This document shows, in pieces, positions 56,101 to 64,000 of a DNA stretch of 64,000 nucleotides. Source of the stretch: Eudorina sp. 2006-703-Eu-15 (Eukaryota; Chlorophyta; Chlorophyceae; Chlamydomonadales; Volvocaceae); assembly GCA_003117195.1 (NCBI GenBank), contig BDSI01000124.1, positions 57,576-121,575 of the forward strand, read 5' to 3'. Made by a program: the position numbers and the translations under genes. The notes beneath the pieces are model-generated. The model saw only the letters and a list, made by a program, of their open reading frames with translations, did not search any database and was not told the DNA's origin. Positions within the stretch are counted from its first letter, which is position 1, and each line of letters opens with the position of its first letter.

Positions 56101-57045
56101 CCAGTGCGGCGCAGGACTCGCTGTTGGGCCCGCTGCCGCCGCGCGGCGGCAGGCCGCCGGCCGCGGCGACGGAGTCAGACTGTGTGATCTGGGCGTGGCC
56201 TTCCTGTCGTGAAACGCTGGCACAGGCCCCTCAACCAAGAATGCATGGTGCCCGTCTGTCCGAGCGCCCCGCATGCTCACACGGCAAACACACAATCCCA
56301 GTGGGTCCGTCCACGCCTGCTCACCCGCGGATAGTTGTACGATAGCGCCAGCGGCCCTGGGCAACAAGAACCAGCGCCCATGGCTCGGGCCAGCACATTG
56401 ATGAGGCTCTGTGCTGCGTCCATCTGCTCCAGGGCCGCCCGCAGCGGCGGCGCCGACAGGGCACCTTCCTTTCAATATGGCGCCACCATCGCGTGAGTGT
56501 GTGCCGCCGTCGGTGGCGCCGCCACCGGTGTCGTACACCCAGCAGCCGCCTCCGTCACCACCACGCGGCCGGGTTCTTACTGCCAAGGACGAATGCCCCC
56601 AGCCAACGGCTGCAACTGCAACAGGGTTTGCCTGCCCACCGGGATGGCTACTGGGGCACAGCGTAGGAGTCGATGGCGACAGCCCTTCGGGGAGCAAATG
56701 GTGTCCTGGAGAGCTGTGGCCCGGGTGCTCATTGCCAGCGGGTGAAATACGGTGCAGGCCTGCTCCAACCTCACATGCTGAACTGGAGGCTTGCGGAGCT
56801 GTTGCGGGCGGCTGAAGGCGCACTAGGCTGGAATGCTGCGTGCAGAATACGACGGGGGTGCCCCAGGAGCACGATTGGGGCGGCAGCTGCCATTGACAGG
56901 CGTCCCGGGGATCGGCCGCACGGGCGGGGATGTCCAACGGCAATGTACTCTGACGCAGAAGTACCGCGAGCGGGGAATAGCTGTCGCCTTCCACTGACCA
57001 ACCAAATACAAAGAAATAGGCATGCTTGCTACTAGGTTCTGACAT
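53142..57045 (-). CDS. RCC1-repeat protein (about 817 aa)
   Basis: Five exons: 57045-56325, 55784-55522, 55151-54929, 54711-54110 and 53786-53142; all junctions are GT-AG with consistent phase. RCC1/beta-propeller repeats are reconstructed across exon joins: VAVAAVGWGHSSLAV; IVQLSAGEAHSLALDAAGGV then WAWGANTDGQCG; VACGARHSLAVDRRGGVWAW then GWNAYGQCG; VAAGLGHSLALT then QVAAWGWNDAGQCG; LQISCGGRHSLALTPGGALY then GWGSNTRGQLG; and a final GGWSHTVIRCCV. The alternating CG-HSLAL and WGxNxxGQxG motifs are typical of the family, which includes nucleotide-exchange factors, UVR8-type photoreceptors and scaffolds; none can be chosen here. Exon 4 holds a long Gly/Asp/Glu-rich insertion with a highly acidic run near bases 54112-54170. 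The introns coincide with repeat boundaries. Confidence 0.82.
53891..53954. repeat. 32-bp tandem duplication in RCC1 gene intron 4
   Basis: Two adjacent 32-bp units beginning TTTCATATCG and ending GAACAGCTG, differing at one base, in the intron between exons 4 and 5. Confidence 0.9.
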
Positions 57046-58739
57046 GACGACTCAGTAACGGACGTACATCGGATCCGCCTTAGTCAGTCAGCTTATGGAT
57101 GTCCCGGATAGCCTACCACAGCCAAATGTTTTTGGTTATTTCAACCTGCGCGCAATTGGCCACTGCTGAGCTAGAGCCACAAGACCCCAAGCTGAACATA
57201 ATCAGTTAACTTCAGCGCACCATAGCCGTATGTCAGATAAATACTGTCAAACAAATCACGTCTGTTTCTGGAAGAACAGAACCAACAGGGAGGCAATTAG
57301 TTGTCGTTGCCCGTTCATGTGGCATGGTACGGCAGCGGACACGCACACTACCATTTCATCGCCAGAAGTGGTTGCCTGTTGGCCACGTCGGAATAGGTTG
57401 CCGCATCATAGGCTTGAGAGATTAAATACACGAGATACGGTGCACGCCATTCGCTTCATGTTCTGCTCGGGATCACGTGTCGTGCAGGTTTTAGGATTCG
57501 AAGGGGCACAGCTGAAGTTGATACTACCTGAGCACGATTCACGTGGTTTGGCACATTTATATTTAATGATGTCAGTGGACCCCGCGGGTCCCGGCGGGTC
57601 ATCGGTAATAGCCAGAGATTCCGCACCACACACTGCGGGTCTCTTCCCTAAACACTGCATAAACGAAATCGCGCCACCGTGGCGCACCGGACAGGCTCCA
57701 CAAGTGCACCGAAACACACCCCGCACCCACGCTACCAAGGAATTACCCCGTTCCTGAGAACCAACCATAGCCAGGGATAAAGCGCGCCAGAGCGAGCTCA
57801 GGGGGAGTTAGCCACCAGGGCGCCCCTATTAGCGAACCTCCACCCCAGCCAAGGCGAGCTCACGTCTCCGGCGGTGGCCCTTACTCTTGGAAGGCGACGG
57901 GCGCATATCAATGAGGCTACAGTGGACCCCGCGGGTCATCGGTCGCGTCATGGCCACATGTGTGAGAGGGCCGCTGGCTCTCTCAAAAGCACTTTCTGAG
58001 CGTGTATGGCGTCGACGACGTGAATAGGTGTCCAGACAAACTTATCTGTGCATACTTGCTTTGCTTCCCCCGTCACCCCAACGTGGATACCCAGCTGGAA
58101 GGGGACAGTCGGGACAAAACCGTAGGAGCGTTGATGTGGTGTTTCCTGGTGATGCTGGATAATGTCCTATACTGCCCTCCATGTGACGAGTTGTAGCGGC
58201 ACTTCGCGTGTTGGCTGAAGGAACCCTCTGTATCCGTTTCCTGGGGTTGTCAGGTTTCGTTGGCTTTGTAGGATGAGTTGCAAGCAGTTGCAAGCGGTGC
58301 ACATTAAGCGATACGGAGCGATCTGCGCCGGCCGGCCACTGCATGGGGTTTGGATTGTCAGCGGGCCTGGTGGTCGTCGACATCCAGATGACCAAGACGT
58401 CAAGGGTGCGAAGGGACGGGTCGAGGGCCTGCAGAGGTCCCTAGGGACTGACGAGCTGTCGGTAGGTAGGGAACGCCTGGAGGTACGTAACTTGGGTTTT
58501 CAAAGGGAAACAGTAGAAATGCACGGCATGTTGGGAGGAGTTTGTGAGATACCGTATAACCAACTAAAAGCTGAACCGACCAGGTGCGTCCATCCGCATT
58601 GTCGTATTTCGCCAAACTGGGTGGTCTTTGAAATAGCTGTATGCAAATCTTCATGGGTTAGACTTGTTAACTATTAGACAACGCGGACTAACGAAAATCA
58701 CCTATACGCACCGACGGAAGTTCTGAATGTTCCGACGTC
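57046..58739. other. Divergent intergenic region, RCC1 / coiled-coil gene
   Basis: Holds dispersed repeat copy B (57675-57738) and two copies of a GGACCCCGCGGGTC-containing block near 57578 and 57920. An open frame of 134 codons at 58273-58677 (plus) shows no domain and ordinary composition, and is not accepted as a gene. Confidence 0.5.
57675..57738 (+). repeat. Dispersed repeat, copy B
   Basis: 64 bp matching 17134-17197 with three mismatches by eye, same orientation, 40 kb away. Confidence 0.75.
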
Positions 58740-61700
58740 ATGAGCACAGCCCAGTACTTGAGGATCAGCCGTGCATTACTGCGATCTATGCAACTTAGCG
58801 ATACCAGCAATAGCTCTGGCGATGAACCACATGGTCAGGTAAAGCTTTAAGAATGCAGTCGCTGTCAGGAGGACTTGGGAGGAGGCATTGGAGGCAGACT
58901 GATGCAACAATGGATGTTGAATCTGTGAGTCTTGAGATATTTACCGTGCTTGCTGATGAGGCCAGGCAGGCGGACTTTGGGGAGGAGTGTCATACATTGA
59001 CCAAGACGCCCTTCTCGTCCTCGCACCGCAGCTCGGAGACGTCAGCGTGTCGAGTTCGGTTGAGCGCCAGGCCATGAGAGAGCAACTAGATGCAGTGAGG
59101 CATACTCTGAATGCTTTGGCCACCGCTGCTCAGCCGGGAGTCAACGCTATGTCAACGGGCTTTGAAGGGGTGCTGTCCGACATTTCGACAAAACTCTCGA
59201 GCATCGAGGGCCTTTACGCTGGCCTCACCAGCAAACTGGAAAAGGTGGATGTTCGAGTGGAGGACAGCGAGCGACACATCAAGGACCTTCAACATCTCTC
59301 CGCCAGCGCAATTCATGAGACAGCGCGCTTGGTGCGTGGTGGAAACCGGAAGCTACAAATTGCGTGCTTGGGTTGTGCACTGAACGTGACCTGTGGATTC
59401 CGTTCGTAGGTGGACCATTACGCTGGCGCACGCGGCACACCTGTTGCACGTCCCTCAAGCCTAGCGGGCGCGGGTCCGTCGGGATTGAGCCCCGCTGCCG
59501 GCTTGCGCGGGCGGCATATCGCCCCATCAGGCGTACCAGTGACGCCACCCCCAGCCGGCCTCTCGCCGGCCCGGAATACAATGCCCGCGCATGAGTATGT
59601 GCCGGGTCACTTGACAGCTACCATTCAGCAGCATGCGACGCAGATACATAAATTGATTGCTGGCTTAGATTTCCTGGAAGCTCACATCATTCGCCAGGAT
59701 CAAGCTGTGGAAGGGGTTCAGAAGCAACTGCTCTCGGTAAGTGCTGCGGCAGTGCGGCCGGGAGAAGTGGTTGTGAGGCTGAGTTGGGGCATCCTTTGCA
59801 TCATGTGAACGCACTGCTATGTTTGAGGCGCATACGGAAGTTGCTAACCTTGGCTGCGCGCCTACTTGTTGTTGGCGCGACGCTCTCGGCTGCTCAGCAC
59901 TCATTGGAAATCGAACGATGTAATGGCCGCTCAGGTCGCTCGTGATGTGGCTACCGCATCGGCAGTTGCAGAGAGCCGCACAAGCCCGAGCGAGCTGTCC
60001 TTGCGGATTCACGACATGGGAGAGCTGCTCAATAAATTGCGCGCGCACATGTACAAGGTGGAGAAAAAGACCAGCAACAATGACCAGGCGCTAGTGCTGC
60101 TCACGCAGCGCATCCAGGTAGTGGAGCAATCAACCGCGTCGGCCGGCCGTGGGCAGCAACGCGAGGCCACAGATGCCCTCAGCAATCCGACTTCCGAGAT
60201 CGGTCCGGTGCGTTGCTGCGCAAAGCGTTATCCCCTAGTACTAGGCACGAACGGTTTCCGCGGAGAGATATTCGAGAGAGTGTGGCCTCAAACACTCTAG
60301 AGGCAGTGTCACGAACAAAGCATCGATTATATCCCCTCCTGAATGTGCAGTCACATTAGCATTCCTATGAGCATAGTTGCCGATCCTGCAACCCCTCCGG
60401 CGATCTTGCAATGTTGTACGCAGTCGCTTGGGGAGATTGCAGCCTCGCATGAGGAGCTCCGCAGCATGGTGCAGGATTTATGCCGTGATGTGCTTGAGCT
60501 GCGAGACCAGGTGCAAGCCCAGCCGGCTGGCCAGGCGCCCCGCGGCCCTGAGCAAGCTGTCCCAGGGTGCGTTGCGAATGGGGGATACTCTGTTGCCATT
60601 TACAAAGATTACGGGGCATTGCGCTTGCGTCCTCTTCGTGTTGGAACGTTACGTTGTCACTCCCTTCTGGGGTTGACATGCCGGGTGTCTCCCAGGGACA
60701 GAATTTTGGTATGAAGTGTTGGGTTCCATTATTCTCTCCCGACGCGCAGGGTCTCAGCTGAGGAGGGCGCGGAGATGCGCCGCCAGCTTGCATACCTCAT
60801 GTCGCAGGTCCCAGCGCTGCTTATGGAGAACAAGGAGCTGAAAGACTTTGCGGCACGGGCGACCACGCGAATCGATGACCTGTCCTCTGCGCTCGACCAG
60901 CACAAGGACCGGGCGCAGCAGCCGAACGAGCGAGCAACAGCTGCTGCTCCAGTTGGCGATAACGAAGCCGCAAGCGCAGCGGCTAACGTGGCAGTCACGG
61001 AGTTGCAGGCTACCGTTTCGTCTCTGCGTGAACAAATGGGCGCATTGGAGAGCCGCCTGCAGGGCGCTGCGACACGTGGAGACGTCGAGGCGCTGTCGAC
61101 AGTCCAGGGTGGCCTAGCAGCGGTGCGCGCTGACGTTATCGCTGTGCAGGAGAAGGTTTCGGTGCTGCAGCGGACCAACCAGGCGTGGGCGGAAGAGGCT
61201 GCCGCATCGCGAGCCCAGCTGGAAGCGCTTTCTGCAGCGGTGCAGGCGCTCTCCGCTAGCCAGGGCGATGGCGAGCCACAATCCCCGCCGATCGCAGCGG
61301 CAGTGGTTGCAAGGGTGAGCCGCATCAAAAGCGGCTCTCCAGAGGCGGCAGTGCTCGCATCACAAGTGTCTGCAGCAGCAAAGGCCGACCTGGAAGAGCA
61401 ATTCGGGCAGCTGCGGCATCGGATTGGAATGGCAACGGCAGTGGCAGAGGCGGCCGAGGAAGCCGCTCGGCGCAGTGCAGAGGCAGCGGCGGTGGCTGCC
61501 GCGACCTTGGAAAAGATCAGTCAGGCGGACAGCGAACGTGGTTCGTCCTTGAAGGAGACTGTCGTTGCCATGGTGGCAGGCGTGGAGCAGGAACAGACGA
61601 TTTTCAAGCAACAGGTGCGCTGTCGTAGAAGATAACATATCTGACGAATGGACATAACAAGCAAGCTTGGTGACGACGTATCCTGTCATACCCCAGAGAA

Positions 61701-63868
61701 ATTTTATGAACCCGAACCGGCAGACCGCCTGCATTAAGCGTGAAGCAGGCCTGCGACAGATCCTGCGTGGGATCTGAGCTGGGGGTGTAGAGGGGTTGTG
61801 AGGTTGTGAACGTCCTAGCAAGGGTGTTACAAGCTCCGAAGTACCTGCTTCTGGAACGCTAGTTGCCTGATAAACTGTGAAGGCTACGACCTGCGTAAAC
61901 TTCTGCGAGTCCTAAAGGCATGACGAGGATTGGCATGCGGAGCGCCTGACGCACGTTTTCCGACCTCTTGCTGCCCGTAGCTTGCGGAGCTCGCTGCCCA
62001 GGTGTGCAACGATCAGGCGGCAATCTCATCAGGGTTGCAGCAGGTGCAGGACCAAGTTGCCGCTGCCGCCGCTGCGGCCACCGAGGCGGTTGCTTGTGCG
62101 CAGGCCGTGCAGCGACAGCAGCAACAGGAGAATGGAGGTCAGCAGGAGCAGCAGTCTGTGGCGCTTCGGGCTGTGCAAGCGGAACTGCGCGAGCAGGTAG
62201 CCAGCGTCATGGAGAGGCTGAAGCACCGCGTCGAAGAGGGCATGCAGCAGGTGAGGATGGTCGGAGCTTGGGTGGGATGCAGACGCATCGTGGCCGGTCA
62301 CGGTACTACTTCGTGTCTGAAGAGGGCAGCGAAATGCTCACATGATCCTGTCTCATCTGCCAGAACGTCATCAAGAATGCAGCATCAATATGCTCAATCG
62401 CAAACATTAATTGATCCGCACACATGGCGTTGTCTCTTACCTAAGCACACATAGCATTGTGTTGCTCACGTTAAGGTACACCTGCAACTGTGCCTATGTT
62501 CGTGCTCAAGCTGTGACGTCCACAACACCGACACATCTTGTTTCCCTTTTCAGATGGCCACAGAAGTAGGTGTCCTAAGTGACCGGGTAAGCGGCGCCGC
62601 CACTAGTGCACAACTGGAGGCGGCGCTAGAGCGGCTGCGTGCATCGGCGGCCGATTCTTCGGAGCGCGCCGAGCTGGCGGCGGCATCACTCGAGGAGCTT
62701 CGCGCGGAACTGATCTTGCTGACCGGGCAGCAGGACGTTGTTCAGTCGCGGCTCCTCGGGCTGGAGTCTATTGTCGGAGTTGACGTGCGCAGCAGTCCCT
62801 TGGGGCAAGCAACCGAATCAGTAACAATACCGCCAACGATTGAGGAGGACGAGAGTGAGGGGCAGGATAGCGATCAGGACGCCGCGGAAGATCGCGCGCG
62901 CGGCCTCAGGCCCTCTATCGGCGCCCTCTCTGTTCTGCCCACGGTTGGTTCGCTCACCAGCGGCGGTCGGGGTTGTTGGACCTGGTGGCAGAGCTGCAGT
63001 CCCGAGTCGGGGGACTGGATGGCGCACTGGAAGCAGCCGCAGCTGATATGGACCAGGTGCGTGTGTGTTGACTAGTTAATCCCTAAGATCTGCGAAGGGC
63101 ATCAAACGCACACAGCAACGCCAGTTTCCCCTACACTCGCGCAACGCCCTGATTGCGTGTACGTATCCCATTTCGTTTACAGCTTCGCGACCTCTACCAA
63201 AGCAACGTGGAGAGGACGCAAGACACCATCCAGCAGGTAAGCGCATGACGGTGTATTGAGGCGTTCGTGTCATTTGTGACAGCTCTGCACTTTGCTGAAA
63301 GGGCCTTGTTAGTGGGAAGCTTTCCAATTTTCGATGTGTCACCTGGCGTGATACCGCCGGTCGGTGAACACTGGCTCTCTGCTGTTGTATTGTTTCTGCA
63401 GGCTACTGCGCAGCTCGTCTCAGACCTGCAAGGGCTATCCGCGATCGTTGACGAGTGTGCGGCCAACAATGCAGCAAGCATCTTGGCCATGGAGACCGCC
63501 ACGGCGGCTATTGAGCGGAAAGTTGCGGACCAGGTTAACGTCACTAGCGAACTGGCGGCACGGGCGGAGGAGCTGCAGGTGTGGTCTTGAATCACATGAT
63601 GTTACGTGCGTACGCAACTGGCGGAAGGGCTCGGGGATCATCAATGTTTTACGGCGTGTGCATACGCGATCACACATTGATGACACATGCCGTACGTTTC
63701 CCACCGGGCGTGCACTTGTTTGCGTTTTCCGCTGTTCCGGGCATCGCTGTGGTGTTGCCGTCTGCCCTGACTATCGTTGTCTGTGGCCATGTTTCCCAAC
63801 AGTTGCGCCTGGAAAGTGAGGTTCTGGTCCGCATGAAGGAGACTTCAGCAGCTGTTTCGTCTCTGTCG
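58740..63868 (+). CDS. Multi-exon coiled-coil protein (continues past right edge)
   Basis: Family not recognised. Predicted exons: 58740-58838, 58897-58927 (a 27-31 nt microexon, uncertain), 59032-59331, 59410-59736, 59935-60207, 60424-60566, 60750-61614, 61981-62250, 62554-62784, 62961-63056, 63183-63236, 63402-63578 and 63803-63868. Apart from the microexon, lengths and phases agree, giving about 975 residues so far. The ATG at 58740 opens a clean exon (MSTAQYLRISRALLRSMQLS). Most of the rest is predicted helix rich in Ala, Gln, Glu and Leu with heptad-like spacing (e.g. VQAELREQVASVMERLKHRV; LLDLVAELQSRVGGLDGALE), interrupted in exon 4 by a Pro/Ser/Gly-rich linker (GLSPAAGL, PPPAGLSPARN). 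It is probably a structural or cytoskeletal rod protein, by inference only. The last exon ends at a GTAAGT donor at 63869, so at least one more exon lies outside the window. Confidence 0.7.
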
Positions 63869-64000
63869 GTAAGTTGCACGGGAGGATTCGCACAGGCCTT
63901 GAGCGCCTGCGGACTTAACTGGACGGCCTAATGGGCTTGGGTGTTTTCCATGTTGCAAGGCACGGATGTCCATGTTTGCTTTGTGAGCGGGATCTCTAAG

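Noticed and set aside
58273..58677. Plus-strand ORF of 134 codons as a possible small gene
   Set aside because: It has an ATG and ordinary composition but no domain, splice signals or repeat of the pattern elsewhere. It is not excluded, only unsupported.

Overview
The window looks like nuclear DNA of a GC-rich green alga of the volvocine/Chlamydomonas type. It has many short GT-AG introns with Chlamydomonas-like donors (GTGAGG, GTGCGG, GTGGGT), Ala/Gly/Gln-rich low-complexity insertions, abundant minisatellites, F-box/ankyrin genes, and an ortholog of the chloroplast import protein TIC236. No rRNA, tRNA, CRISPR array or prokaryotic-style operon was seen. Exons were assembled by hand from donor/acceptor pairs and checked for consistent codon phase.

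Layout, left to right. (1) 0.4-8.0 kb, minus strand: three tandem paralogs of a protein with two divergent U-boxes. The first is cut by the window edge. (2) 9.9-12.3 kb, minus: an unrecognised acidic, Ala-rich protein whose predicted intron holds an 18-copy 42-bp minisatellite. (3) 12.4-16.4 kb, minus: a fourth double-U-box gene, with a long Gln/Ala-rich tail. (4) 18.5-21.1 kb, plus: a decayed F-box/ankyrin gene with several frame breaks and a 27-bp repeat, followed by a strong hairpin at 21.43-21.51 kb. (5) 22.3-46.7 kb, minus: one very large gene of 38 predicted exons (about 3,830 aa), recognised as TIC236, the TamB-family inner-envelope component of the TOC-TIC chloroplast import supercomplex. 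Its introns carry most of the repeats in the window. (6) 48.2-50.1 kb, plus: probably mitochondrial ribosomal protein uL6m, head-to-head with TIC236. (7) 51.3-52.7 kb, minus: a Pro/Ser/Thr-rich protein ending in a CaaX-type prenylation motif. (8) 53.1-57.0 kb, minus: an RCC1-repeat protein. (9) 58.7 kb to the right edge, plus: a multi-exon coiled-coil protein that continues outside the window.

These genes do not form one pathway. TIC236 and uL6m are organelle housekeeping genes sharing a 1.5-kb intergenic region. The double-U-box cluster is a recently expanded family, probably of E3 ubiquitin ligases. The least explained items are the short motif recurring just inside the donor end of three TIC236 introns, the hairpin, the minisatellites inside introns, and the unrecognised CaaX and coiled-coil genes.
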